A stretch of 64,000 nt of DNA from Atherix ibis. Taxonomy: Eukaryota; Arthropoda; Insecta; Diptera; Athericidae. The position numbers and the translations under genes were made by a program. This document shows, piece after piece, positions 48,593 through 61,012 of the stretch (position 1 is the stretch's first letter; each line of letters opens with the position of its first letter). The notes beneath the pieces were generated by a model. That model was not told the origin of the DNA. It saw only the letters and a list, made by a program, of their open reading frames with translations, and searched no databases. The stretch lies in assembly GCA_958298945.1 (NCBI GenBank), contig OY282605.1:21120811-21184810 (forward strand), in the 5' to 3' direction.

Positions 48593-49690
48593 TAAAACCA
48601 CGAGTCGCCTACGACCATAGAGATTGAGTTACGCTCAATCAACGCACCACCATTACTGGCAGTTTACAGTCAATAACCAGTTACAAGCTGATTACTCCAA
48701 CTGTAAGTGGCGAGGACTATCTTAACCGCTACTGTCATAAGCAGTGACAGCGCCCAAGATAGTTACCAGTATCTCTCACCAGCGATCCGGAGACCGTAGC
48801 CGCAATATGCGTATTAACCACAGCCACCACGTTGCTGCCTAAGGCGTCTCACCATTATCTGGGATAGTGTGTTTTAACACCATGGGGCACCCCGATTTCT
48901 GTGGTACCAATTTTTTTATTAAGCGTACTTTTGTTTGTACTCCGCTCATTGAGCTACGGTAAGGAATCTTGTAAATCCCTAGGCACTGCTAAGCCAGCTC
49001 AGGTACGCGGGTTCGCCAAGACCCGAAAGTACAACCGGAATCGATCTTGGTCTTTCACTTGGTCGTAGCTACCTTGCGTTCTATTTACACACTCATTCAC
49101 GCACCATTCTCGCTCTCCTCTCAAAAAGTCCCACGGCAAATCTATTAAAACATTTCATATCGTTCTCTCATACCTAACACACTACTCAAATCCACACTAT
49201 TACCATTCACTACAATTCCACATGCACCTAGGCCACCCAAATCGATGACAAGGTGCTTGGCACTCTCCTCTGCTGCTCCACAAGGGTATCTAGCCTCCGC
49301 AGCCAATCCACGCCCGTACATTAACCCATTCATACTGCCATGTCCCGTGAGTAAATATGTGTACCCAAGAAACAGACCAAATTAAAATCTAGACGCAGAT
49401 ACAAAGCACCACATCCAATATGAACTTGTGCGTCCATCTGTCATTCACACTCTCATCCCATCGACGTTGCCAAATTTCATACATTCTATTCAGGAGCAGT
49501 ACACACCGCTGTCGTGGACTAAGATCCTGAACCTCTTCATGCTATAACCGGACAACCAGCAAGCAGGATGCCCCGCCGTAGATGCTAGTGAATGCTTCCA
49601 CGCAGTATCTCCAGGTCCCATGGAAATTCTCCCATGAGATCCTGCATCGCATCGGTTGATACGGTTTTATATACATTCAAAAATGCATAT
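48593..49690 (-). mobile_element. 3' part of an R1-like non-LTR retrotransposon
   Basis: Block with much higher GC than its surroundings. The minus strand contains YTYLLTGHGSMNGLMYGRGL followed by CGAAEESAKHLVID, the C-terminal cysteine-histidine region typical after the reverse transcriptase of R1-like elements (compare LLTGHGCF at 39810 in the other copy). The rest of the frame is broken. From about 49130 down to 48593 is the 3' UTR, with no poly(A) tail; several R1 elements end without one. The upstream reverse transcriptase is absent or unrecognisable. Confidence 0.65.
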
Positions 49691-49930
49691 GTGTACAAAG
49701 CCAGACGCTGCACAGAAATTGTGCCTACCCTTGCATACTGGTAACGCATAAAAACACCCTTGTACAGGACACAGCAATTTTGCTCATTGATGTATCCACC
49801 AAAAAAAAAATAAACCTCGTCACTGAAAAATTAATTTTTGTACGAAAAATCACCATCGAAAGCTTGTTTTTCCAGCATCCAATTGGTGTATTTCTACACA
49901 AATTTAACGGATTGTTTGATAGTTAAAAAA

Positions 49931-52120
49931 TTTATTTTCTAAAATGGCAAATATTATACAAAAGAAATTTTTAAATCTTACATAAAATATATATTAAAAA
50001 CAGTCAAATTACATGGCTGTATTTTCCAAACCACAAAATGAATAATCCTTTATTAATCGTTTGTTTTAAATAATTTTTTTTGGATAAAAGAATAACATTT
50101 TTTTTTTAAATTTTTGTGATATAATATTTTTAAAATTATATACATTAAATATTTATTTAATAATTTTGTTTTATTAATATATTTAGGGATTGATTTATTG
50201 ACTGCCTCACCCAATATGGTTGTTTCCTTCACATAGTTGCAAGGCTATTTTAGAGAAACGTCTCGAACATGCGATAATAGCTTAAGTACGGTTTGACAAA
50301 AAAAAAATCAAAATGGAAAAAAACATTTTTTTAAATAAAAATATTAAATCCTGACAAACGTAATATAAACAAACTTATTATTACATAAACAACCCTTGAA
50401 GAAACTCATATGACTGAATTTCGTACAGATTTTTACTTCAAGTCTACCAGATTTTCAAAACAAATAAAAAATAATTATAATTTCTATTAATTACAGACTA
50501 TTATCGATTTGCTATTATATTAGTATATTTTAATTATAATATCAATAGCGGAAATAATTTTTTTTACCAATGAAAATTGTACTTTTTCGATGAATGAATA
50601 ATTGCAATTTTTTATTTCTTTTCTTGTTATTGTTGAAAGTAACTAAATTATAAATAATTTCATAATAAATAAAATTGACACAAATTTTTATGTAAAAGAT
50701 TTAAAAAAAAAAAAAAGATGGAATGCCCTAGAAAGGTTTTAAATCAAATTTTTCCATCAACTCCGAACGTTTTTCGCAATCGTCATCATGACTATTACTA
50801 CTACCACAACTATAAGTACTACTATTAACGACAGTACTACCACTATGCTAACGCCATCTGTCAGTGGGCCTTTGTAATAAAGAAAACTTTTTTATTTATC
50901 GTTACTAGCCAAAAGGTCATGCCGTTAGCGGAGTACACGGACGTTTCAAAAAGAATCCATTCATTATGCTGAATGGGAAAATGATGTATTTCGTAATAAA
51001 TGCCAAAGAGTAATTTTCACCTGAAATTCAAAAAGCAATTATGCCGCGCATTTAAGTTGTTCGAATTCAAAAAGCAAAAGAAGAAAAAGTTAAGCAAAAA
51101 CTGAAAAGAAATTCAAATAAAAAAAAATACTCAAAAGAAAATCAGACAAATTAGAAACGAAAGAGCGCAAACGGACACTATTAAGGAAATATACGTGTAA
51201 AAATAAAAAAAAATGCGCAAAAAAAATAAAATAAACAAATTTGTTTCTGTTTGTCACACAACCCCCTTCCCCAACAACCTAAGCTCCATCCATTAACACC
51301 ATGCTATTCTGGATCAAAATAGAAGAGACCCGCATCCGCAGAGCGCGAAAAAATCTTTGAAGTCAATCGTAATCAAACAGGTAGCAAATTGGAATAAATA
51401 AGCTTGATTGCATTTTTTTTTTCAACATTTTTTCCCATTCATCATTTTTTTGTCTCTCCATTTTCGCCCAGATGATTTTTCAGTTTTACCTTTCCGTTTG
51501 CGGCAAAGTTAAAATGCATCAATGCATACACATACATAAATGGATAAATGTAAAATTGGGTTTTTGCTTACGAAAAATTATTGCCATTTGATTAGTTGAC
51601 GTTAACGTCAATCTGACGACTGCAGGTGCAGTGACTGGCTACCAAACGTTACATGCGTACCGTACGTGCATAGTCACGGTCGTCATCAGCTCGTGTGTGT
51701 ACATTGTTTTGTGTGGCTGGCTGATTGTCGTCGATTGTTTTTATCCTCGCAGCGCACAGTCACCGCAATTAATCGCGAAGTTGACATATGCGAAACTTAG
51801 TGCGGCATGGCTACTTTCGCAGTATTTGTAAACGTCATCAAGTCGACCGTCCGTCATACACTATTGAGCAAAATGAAAAGCCCAAAAAAAAAAAAATTCT
51901 TTTCAGCATGAAAATAAAAATTATTTTTATCTAATCGCTTAAGCATTAAAAGTAATTAAATATTAATATAATAGAAAAAAAAATTTGACAATTTTAGGCG
52001 AAAATTTTTTAATTGCAAAATAGACCGGGCACTTTTTAACCGGACTGTATTTTATACATATCATGTGTGTGTGTGCATGTGAAAGTATGCATATATTTAT
52101 CCAAATGTGCATAGATGCTA
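49931..52120. other. Intergenic DNA with one structured island
   Basis: 49931-50700 is AT-rich. From about 50740 to 51300 are less biased stretches, including AC/CT trinucleotide-like runs near 50790-50850. 51590-51860 is the most balanced part and contains a perfect palindrome at 51596-51611. The plus frame 51631-51831 (66 codons) has a hydrophobic middle but no recognisable family, and I do not call it a gene. Confidence 0.4.
51596..51611. promoter_or_regulatory. Perfect 16-bp palindrome with two CRE-like half-sites
   Basis: TTGACGTTAACGTCAA is exactly self-complementary and contains TGACG and CGTCA facing each other around TTAA, similar to bZIP/CREB-type half-sites. It lies in a less AT-rich island. 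Regulatory function is inference only. Confidence 0.3.
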
Positions 52121-52122
52121 TA

Positions 52123-52973
52123 AGAAGTCTGATCAAAAAGTATCGCGATTTTGTGTTTTTTTCAAAAATTATTTATTTATACATACACGTAAATATCTAT
52201 TTTGTCCCCTTCAAAGTAATCCCCAACAGATATTATAGACTTATGCCAACGTTTTTTCCAATCCTCGAAGCACTTCAAAAAATCATTTTTTGTGATCTTG
52301 TTCAGCTCCTCCTTCGATACCGTCTTTATCTCCTCAATCGTAGAGTAGCGTCGTCCTTTCATGGGGCTCTTCAGTTTCGGGAACAAGAAAAAGTCACAGG
52401 GGGTCAAATCTGGGGAATACGGTGGTAGCGGCATTATTACTGTTTTGTTTTTGGCCAAAAATGGCAAAAGCCAATTTTTGTTCTTCCACAAATCCGGGCG
52501 TTTCTGGCAGATTGCTTGCAGGTAATATTCCTTATTGACCATTCTAGCCTGTGACAAGAACTCATGATGCACCACGCACCTGCAATCAAAGAAAACTGTA
52601 AGCAAAACCTTCACATTCGACCGAACTTGGTTCTTTTTTTCGGTCTTGGCTCGTGCGGCACCCTCCATTGGGATGATTGAGCTTTGGTTTCCACGTCATA
52701 ACCATAAACCCATGATTCGTCACCAGTTATGACCCTCTGAAGCAAAATTTGGGGCGTCGCGAACAGAGTCGTACCGGTCCTTAGCAATGTTAATGCGATA
52801 CTGTTTTGGGTCGAAATTGAACATTCAAAAATTAACTGAATATTCAAAATGACCGAACTTTTCGGCATAATTGATAGACATGAGTACCAACATAAAGCCA
52901 GAAAAAGATCGAAAATCGAATATACATAACCCACGGAAATTCAAACGTCTCGATACTTTTTGAACAGACCCCG
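52123..52973 (-). mobile_element. Mariner copy C, internally deleted
   Basis: Ends resemble the family consensus with a few changes (left GAAGTCTG for GAGGTCTG); TA flanks both sides. The minus strand keeps ITGDESWVYGYDVETKAQSS (first catalytic motif) in one frame and, after a frame change, VRSNVKVLLTVFF to GDYFEGDKIDI in another (52177-52668). The N-terminal DNA-binding half is mostly deleted. The shared 42-nt deletion (WLLPFLAKN) removes the HHDN motif. 851 bp, non-autonomous. Confidence 0.88.
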
Positions 52974-52975
52974 TA

Positions 52976-55533
52976 GGTACTTTGAAAACAGCAGGTATAT
53001 TTTCAATTAAGAAAAGCGGTCACAATCAGTTCGATGATTTCTGATGGACGAAAAAAAAATCGTACATCATCGCCATCCAAAATAGAAGCAAATAAATAAA
53101 ATGAAGGAAAAAACAAGAATGAAGTAAAGGAAATGCACAGATTTGTTCGGGAAATATGAATTGCATAAATGAGCATTAACCTAGGTATACATATATATAA
53201 TCGTATTTCTATAGTATTATTGTATGATTCTTGATTATGCGGTTGACTATCGGACATTAGCTCAATCACGCTAAACAAAAGTAACTTAAAAAAAATTTAA
53301 GTAGAAAATAGCAATAATAATAATAATAATAATGTGTGAAGGAGGAGAACGAAGAGAAAAATTGAAGAAAGTTCAACAACGGAACATGATGCAGCAGAAA
53401 CCGATGAGAGACGATAGCGTCATAAACGACCTCAAGCCCTGTTGTGTATATAAAATGGAAAATAATAACAGAAAAAAACTTCAAAGAATATATGAAAAGA
53501 AAAATAAAGAAAAACCAAATTGAACGTCCGTCGACCACATAAAAGGCAAAACGACGCTGCAATCAGAAAATAGAAAAAGAAAAAGAACAAAACGAAAAGC
53601 AGAAAATATAATTTTAAAATAAGTGAAATAAAAGTTGATGGTACGAAGGCAGGAGCAACTCTCCAGATTCGAATGGGGGGAAGATCTAAAAAAAAAAAGG
53701 AAAACCGAAGAAGATAAGAACATGCCCGCGCTTGCTGCCAAACGACCTGATGATGAGCACTTGCCGCGTGCGGTACGCTTTTATGTTGTATTGTTGGAGA
53801 TTGCGCACTAGCCACATTTCAACTCAACATGGCAACTGTTCCTTTCTGACCTCCACCGCGAATCCGCTAAAAACAAAATTCCTCTCCCCACCCCCCGCCA
53901 AAAAGAAACAATTATCCAACAGTAAAAAAACCACTGTTCATTGCGATGATCCCGCAACATAACATCACGTTTTCTCTTCTTCAATAGATTCAAACAAAAA
54001 AAATTTAAAAAAAATCAAATTGGGGAGAATGGAAAATAATTTTTTTGCACTGACGACACTCTTCTTAGCCTAGTTATGGACCGATGCAATGGAACGCAGC
54101 TTTTCTCAGAGTTAAAACAAAATCCCTCTCCCTACCTTTGAGGAAAAGTCTTTTCGCTTGAGATCATTTCCACCAGAAACTCACCACACTTAAAATATTT
54201 TCGAGTAATTTTCCATTTTAAAACACTGCATTACCTTCACTATTCTATCAATGCAGAGCCGCATACAACCGATGTTCTGGTTTCTCCCCCTCGTACATTT
54301 CTCTTCGTTTGCATCCGATTGCTTCTGTCGAATGCGGTTCATTTTGATGTGATGCTGTTCGGTTTTTCTGCACTTCTCTGTTCATGTTACTTTTTGACGG
54401 TTCAGTTCTCTTTTGTTTTTTCTTTTCTTCTCATCTTGTTTGCTGCGCTCCTTCGCTATTGCTCGAAACTGGATGATTTTTCAAGCAAGCCGCAATTTTA
54501 TTTTTGAGTGCATTTTTTCTTCCTATTTTTTCCACTTTGCCTTTACTTATTCACCAGTTCAAGTTCAATTTTTTTTCATCCTTGGGTATTTTGCGGTTTT
54601 CTTTTATGGAAACCTCACCGAATGTTCTGTTATTTCTGCATAGAATCTGCAGGCTTTTGCCAGTTGACCGACTCTGCTGATCTGATACTATCCCTTTTCT
54701 GTGCGAACAGTTTTTTGCTCTTTTTTTTATCTTCTTTTTCTTTTCATTCTACTGTTTTATTGCAGATATTTTTTTTTTATTTTAGCGCTCTTTTTTTAAA
54801 TCGGACTGAAAGGATTTAAATTGACAACAAAAAATTCTTATGTCTTATATACACTTCTAGACTTAGTGCAATTTTTATAGGATAACTACAGAAGGGTTTG
54901 AAGGGGAATTGAGAACATGCACATCGACAACGTTGTCATCTTACATTGTCTTCGATCGGCGGTCGGTGGTCGTGTGCTGTTGCTGCCGTCTTGTCCCTCA
55001 TCATCAGCAGCACATGTGCATGAGCATAAGATGCTCCCAAAATCAAGTAATGGCGGTAAATTTGATTGATCTCAAAAAATTGCATCTTTATATTGAAGAT
55101 TGCGGTCAAATCTATTTTTAGTATTAAAAACAAAAACTTACCGACTGTGAAGGATTGAGTGAAGATAATTATAGCAAAAAAATTATCCTTTGATTGGAAT
55201 TAATAAAATTCGAAAACAATACAACAAGTTTGAAAGAGTTGCGCCTTCTTTTGGTGCTTAGAAATTGGGATGATCAAATAACTAAAAAAAAAAAAAAATA
55301 CTAAGAGAAAATAAAGTGCATTTCTCATAAAATTGTTACCAGAAATTAAATATGTAAATAGACACGTAGAATATATAAAATGGAAGCAAACGAATTGCCA
55401 TTTTTAATGGGAAACAGATGCTGCACATCGAGAATGAACTGACCTTGATTAACGCACACAAAATATCAATATACGTTTTTATATTTAAAAACATTTTGAA
55501 AATAATATATATTTTCACAAATTATTTATTATA
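52976..55533. other. Intergenic DNA, no gene recognised
   Basis: Contains an (AAT)7 tract at 53313-53333 and purine-rich and pyrimidine-rich stretches that leave long chance frames on both strands (53266-53815 minus, 54319-54819 plus). Those frames are dominated by F, S and L or by K and E and show no domain. Less AT-rich parts at 53640-53900 and 54900-55030 might be regulatory for a flanking gene. Confidence 0.4.
53313..53333. repeat. (AAT)7 microsatellite
   Basis: Seven uninterrupted AAT units. Similar AAT/TTA tracts occur at about 14046-14076, 46199-46222 and 58072-58092. Confidence 0.9.
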
Positions 55534-55535
55534 TA

Positions 55536-56744
55536 CGACGTCTGTTCAAAAAGTATCGCGAATTTAAAATTTCCGCCGGTTACGTATATTCGATTTTCGA
55601 TTTTGTTGTGGCGTTATGTTGGTACTCATGTCTCTCACCTATGCCGATCAGTTTGGCCATTTTGAATGTTCAGTTAATTTTTGACATCTGCTTTGCTTGC
55701 ACGTTTTTTTGCTTGTCTGCCATTTTTGCCCATTCCAAAAAATGGATCCAAGAATCTGTATCAAATTTTGTGTGAAAAACAAAATTAATTGCGCGGACGC
55801 ATTCCGAATGTTGACTGTGGCATATGGTGATGCTACCTTGGACCGAAGAAACGTTTACCGGTGGTACAAAATGTTCTAAGAGCGCCGAGAAGATGTGAAC
55901 GACGAAAAGCGTGCCGGACGCCCGAGCACGTCAACAACAGACGAAAACATTGATGAAGTGAAGAAAATAGTATTAGCCAATCGTCGAATCACCGTTAGAG
56001 ATTCGTACCAAAATTTCTCAATTTCGACCAAAAACCGCATCGCATTAACATTGCTAAGGAGCTGATGGACTCTATCCGCGACTACCCAAATTTGCTCCAA
56101 AGGGTCATAACTGATGACGAATCATGTGTTTATGGTTATGACGTGGAAACCAAAGCTAAATCATCCCAATGGAAGCTGCAGCACGAGTCAAGACGTAAAA
56201 AAGCACCAAGTTCGGTGCTTTATTCCGTCTTGACTTGTGCAGCAGCAAAAAAAACTGTTTTGCTTACAGTTTTCTTCGATTGCAGGGGCATGGTGCATCA
56301 TGAGTTCCTGTCACAGGGTAGAATGGTCAATAAGGGATATTACCTGAAAATTATGCGCAAGTTGCGTGAAGCAATCCCCCAGAAATGCCCGGATTTAAGG
56401 AAGAACAAAAATTGGCTTTTGCTATTTTTGGCCAAAAACAACACACTAATAATGCCGCAGCCACCGTATTCCCCAGATCTGGCCCCCTGTGACTTTTTCT
56501 TGTTCCCGAAACTGAAGAGCCCCATGAAAGGACGACGCTACGCTACGATTGAGGAGATAAAGACGGCATCGAAGGAGGAGCTGAACAAGATCACAAAAAA
56601 TGATTTCTTGAAGTGGTTCGAGGATTGGAAAAAACGTTGGCACAAGTGTATAATATCTGTTGGGGACAAAATAGATATTTATGAATAAATAAATAATTTT
56701 TGAAAAAAAACACAAAATTCTCGATACTTTTTGAACAGACCTCG
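55536..56744 (+). mobile_element. Mariner copy D, near full length but defective
   Basis: Bounded by CGACGTCTGTTCAAAAAGTA and the inverse of the family end, TA on both sides, 1209 bp. The ATG at 55742 starts MDPRICIKFCVKNKIN and is cut by a TAA at 55876, after WYKMF. The AGRPSTSTTDENIDEVKK linker follows in another frame. A deletion removes part of the second helix-turn-helix. From 56065 the frame is open to 56688: ITDDESCVYGYDVETK, VFFDCRGMVHHEFLSQ, YSPDLAPCDFFLFPKLKS, ending KIDIYE. The 42-nt deletion of HHDN is present. A 72-nt hairpin interrupts the frame at 56175-56246. Confidence 0.9.
56175..56246. repeat. 72-nt imperfect hairpin inside mariner D
   Basis: Arms of 33 nt (56175-56207 and 56214-56246) pair at 29 of 33 positions around a 6-nt loop AAGTTC. 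The left arm and loop correspond to normal mariner sequence in copies A and E; the right arm is an inverted copy that replaces part of the usual sequence. The reading frame stays open through it. Confidence 0.85.
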
Positions 56745-56746
56745 TA

Positions 56747-59627
56747 TAATATTTTATAAATTGTTTATTTTTATCAATTTTCCTTAAACTTTTGAAAAAA
56801 ATATGATTAAAAAATTTCAGCAAATTAAATAAAATTTAAATATACTATTAAAAACATATGAAATTAAATAGAAACAACTGTTTTTGGTAATAATAATTGA
56901 AATGCAAAAAAAAATTCTTTTCTTTTACCGGTGATACTTAATTTTGTTATCGACTGTAATGTTACCTCTCCTTTACCAACCGATAAGTATTCTGTAAAGA
57001 TAGAAAAGGATACCATTACTAAACCATGATGAGAAAGGAAATAGAAAATCCGAATTACAAGAAGAACAACATTTTTAACATTCTCTCACAATCTGTCTCT
57101 ACAAAATAACGATTTGCTTTCAATTTTCTCTTAAATCGTTGAACATTTGCTTCCAAAAACAACAAATTCTCTTTGTATTGAATTAAATATAAATTGTAGT
57201 ACTACCAGATAAGATTTTTATATTTATTTTTAATATCAAATAAAATGAATTTTTGATTTAAATTAACTTAGCAACAAAAATAGCTATACTTTAATCTGAT
57301 TAAAGAAATTATTTTGCAATATAATTAATATGATTTGTTTAAAAATAAAGACTTTTAAGAATTATTATAACCGAATTTTCAGAAATATATAATCTCGATA
57401 TGATAGAAAAAAAGTTTTTCTTATATATTGCAAAATTTGTTTTTAATAAATTTTTAGATAAATTTTTTTGGGGTTTTTTTTTATAAAAATGTTTATCAGA
57501 ATCAAATTATGTGAATTTCAAACATATTCTAAGTTTCATTGATTATCTGCACACACAAAAATCTAAACTACTATATGGCAGTACGTACTATTTACACTGA
57601 AAACATATATCTCTTTTCTGGCAAAAGGTAACAAGATTGTTTTTCTCTCTCTTATTTTATGACAGATTGCTCTCTGGAATTGTGCAGAGAGCAAGCAAGT
57701 GCATAGGCAGGCAGCCAGCCAGCCGACCGACTGACTTGCCTTGTGGTAAAATACGAGAAATTCTGTGTGAACGATGAAATCTCTGAATTTGTGAAATTGT
57801 GGTCAGTCAACAAAAGGGCGCGAGCGTATTAACATATGTCTGATTTCGTGGCAGTTGATTTGAGATGTCCGATAATTGTTAAATTCTGGTTAGTTAGTGT
57901 TATTCATTTTCCCCAATTAAAATCAATTTTATACTGTTAATATGTATAAACAAACACTATCAAATATTTTTCTAATAATATCCTATAGTAATAAATTTCA
58001 ATAATATTTTGGAAAAAAAATATAATTTTTAATTTTAAAAACTTTAAAATTGTTTAAGAAAAGTGTTTTTAATAATAATAATAATAATAATATAAATAAA
58101 AGAAAAAAATACAGATGAATTGCATTCGAAAAGTATTATGATTTTTGTTTGTGTAAATGATTTTTCATAGAATTTAACATTAAAACGAAAAATTTTTTTA
58201 GTAATCAAATTGCAATAGAATAAAATTCAAGTTCTGATTGATTATAAAAAAGAAAACCGGACACTACGTATAGAATGCATTTCGCGGTGATAATGAACAT
58301 AAAAATATAAATTATAAATATATAAAAAATAAAAAATATTATTTGCGTTCTGTTTTGTTTGTTTTTGTCGTTCTGTTTTTATATTTATTTTTAATAAGAC
58401 ATTTAAAAGTTAGAGGTTTTTTTGGGTGCAAGTTTATCCGAGTAGTAAATCGTGTTTTTTGCTTCTAGAGAGAGAGGTGTTTTTAAACAATCTGGGGTAA
58501 AAAAACAACCATCAGTGTACATTAAAAAATAAGCAAAAAATAAAATAAAAATCCGAAAAGAAGGGAAGTAAAAAACAAAAAAAATACACTAACAACAAAA
58601 AAAGTAAATATATAAAAGCGCGCATATCTTTTTATTGTCATTTCTCATCGCATAAAGTCGATATTGTTTACAAATACGATTCGTTGTAGTTTTTTTCTTT
58701 TTTTCTTACGTGCTATCACCATCTCTCTCTGTTCATAATATACTCTTTTTTGATTGAAAAGAATTTCCTTGACTGCCGCCGCTGCTCATTTCTTTTTTGT
58801 TTTCATTTTTTTCTTTCCTCTGTTAGAGCGGTATTTTTTTTATTCTCTTTAAAAAAGCAAAAAATTTTTGGTTAAATTTTTTTTTTCTTTCTCTCTCTTC
58901 TGTTCGGGTTTTTGTAAGTGAAGTAAACTGACACGCGGTGTGAAAGAGACAAAAAATAGAGGAATAAGAATTGAAATTGATTTAGAACAGAATACAGGGA
59001 GGGAATAGTTAGTTGACTTGTGAAGACGAAAGAGAACGAAATAATAAGAAACTTGGTGAATATTGTACTAACAACACCTGCTCCAGTAAACTTTTGAATG
59101 AAATTTTTTTTTTTTTAGACTTTGATTTGTTTACAAGGTTAATTTTGGAAAATTTATACAAAACTGATTTGTTTATATTTTCAAAAAAAAATTAATGATA
59201 ATTTCTATTTAAATAATAAAAATATATTTTTTTGTTTCTTTGGTTAATATAGTTTAATTTTCAAAAAAAAGGTGAAAAAAATACAACCAATCGAAAACGT
59301 TTTGATTTAAAAAAAATAAAAAAAAACCCTGCACAAAAATGAATCCAAAAAAAATTAGTTAAATAATTATTTTAGTGAACAACAATTATTTATTATATAA
59401 AACAGAAAGTTTAACAAAAAAAAAAAAAATGTTTCCTTTAATACAATAAATTAAATGTATTTGTTTTGAAAAACAAGTAATAAATAAAAAGAAAAAGGAA
59501 ATAAATAAAGGCAAAAGGAAAAATACAATTATTAACAAGATCGTTTGAAAAAGGGTGGAAAAATCAATAGGTAACAGGAGCATAATCGAGGGGAAAGGTG
59601 TGAAGGATTAAGAGAATTTCCTTGAAA
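56747..59627 (+). promoter_or_regulatory. Presumed promoter and 5' UTR of the gene starting at 59628
   Basis: AT-rich with islands. 57640-57860 has GAGAG and CTCTC runs and a GGCAGGCAGCCAGCCAGCCG-type tract. 58430-58480 and 58720-58960 have more CT/GA stretches. GAGA-type tracts are common at fly promoters. An upstream non-coding exon may lie here; I cannot place a transcription start. Confidence 0.35.
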
Positions 59628-59691
59628 ATGGCGGGAAATATAGTGAAATGGTGGAAACACAAATTTCTCGGAGGATACAAACAATTTTCAG
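59628..59691 (+). CDS. First coding exon of an unrecognised gene
   Basis: ATG in good context (GAAAATGG) opens MAGNIVKWWKHKFLGGYKQF followed by S and one base of the next codon, ending at a textbook donor (TCAG|GTAAGA). The peptide has the composition of a real N-terminus: basic, aromatic, no signal peptide. Nothing in the remaining 4.3 kb continues it, so the next exon must lie beyond the window and the mariner-filled sequence to its right is intron. I cannot name the family. An open question is whether this is one of several alternative first exons. Confidence 0.6.
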
Positions 59692-60739
59692 GTAAGAAGA
59701 ATTTTTATTCAATCCTTTATTTTAAACAATTGCCACCTTTCTTCAGGTTGGCTATATGTATAGGGTCTTAATAATTATTCTACCATTGCAATAGATGCAC
59801 ATAAAAATTTAACCTTAGTTTTTTTTATTGATTTGACCATATTCTCTTCCTTTTATTTGATCATATTACATTTGTAGTAATAGTTTTGAAGAGAAGAAGA
59901 AAAAAAATATTTAAGAATTCAAGGAATCCAAAATGAAAAGGAAAAAAAAGCAAATCTTTATAAGTTGTACGCGCGTAAATGTCATGCTCCTCCCTTTGTT
60001 TGGTAATGTTTCGTCCTTTATTGAAATTCCATTTAAAATCGGTCTACCACCGTGCAATAATGTTAAGTTGAGAATAACTAAAAAATATTATTCACAGTTA
60101 GTAAAGAATTTATGTACAACCAAACACTTCATCACTAACTAACCAAAATTCATCTTCAGCATTATTCATCCATTGGCAGCAGAAGTAGATGAGAGAATCT
60201 TTAAAAGATGGCATTTCGCAAGAAATTCTACAAAAGAAGTGTAAACTACAATCATACAAAAGCGGTTGTAATAATAATTATCGGACCTCTCAGGGTCAAA
60301 AAGGTAAAAAAAAGGTCCGATACGGTTGGTATTCACTGAGAATTTCCGTATAAGAAGGCAGCCAACCACGTGGGTGGTCGATACGGTACGTAAGTCAGTT
60401 CCAGTCCCAATCCCAGTCCTTTACACATAATCGGCATTGGTATCAGTAGGAGAGCGTAACAGCACATATTAAAATGAAAATCACACCGTGTGATCTATGT
60501 TGGTGTCCAGAAATAAAAGGTGTGTTCCGCTACGAAAATAGTTGGCAGCCAGTCGCTCGATATTCGGTAGATATTTTTCGTATTCCCGGTCTTTAATTTG
60601 CTCTTTTACTTTAATTATAAATGAAAAATCCTTTTTAAAAACAGCTCAGTTTAAAAGTAGAAAAAAAAAAACAATAAGAAATTCTGGTTAAAAGTATATT
60701 TTCACAGTTTATACAGGTACATAAATTTGTATTCTTATA
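59692..60739 (+). other. Start of the presumed first intron
   Basis: Begins GTAAGA. Mostly AT-rich, with a less AT-rich stretch at 60160-60560. The plus frame 59933-60142 and the minus frame 60166-60369 have no domain and are not called. Confidence 0.4.
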
Positions 60740-61012
60740 AAAGGATTTTCAATAGGGGGTGATATATGTAAAAAAAAAAAATCTTTTGTCACTTGTCAGT
60801 TGTATTCGGTAAGGTTTGCAATTTATTCATAAAAAAATACCCGCCTTAACAACGCTTGGAAATTATCCAAAAATAATCGTTCTTTTATTGCAACTTATCG
60901 AGCACTTCTACCAATTTATGGCCGTAATAATCGGAGTAGTGTGCTCGCTATTCGTAGAACTGTGTAAAATGTTTTGAAGGAAATGTCGATAATATTGCTG
61001 CCGGTCAAGCAT

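Larger units (their letters stand above)
48030..49930 (-). mobile_element. Decayed Tc1/mariner-type element split by LINE pieces
   Basis: Minus-strand transposase pieces lie on both sides of retrotransposon sequence. At 49890-49740 SDEVYFFFGGYINEQNC corresponds to the first catalytic aspartate. At 48590-48456 come VWFPGRSF and ELKAVNLRAYLVSTKHRYEPHS in shifted frames, the second catalytic region, closely similar at DNA level to the repeated segment at 61836-62642. Near 48120-48030 weak remnants of the C-terminus appear. Heavily mutated; no ends identified. Confidence 0.55.

Noticed and set aside
53266..53815. Long overlapping minus-strand frames rich in F, S and L
   Set aside because: They are the reverse of purine-rich DNA with no stops. 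The composition is hydrophobic low complexity with no domain or splice context.
54319..54819. Overlapping plus-strand frames of 62-103 codons
   Set aside because: T-rich sequence giving F/L/S-rich peptides in two frames at once. No family resemblance.
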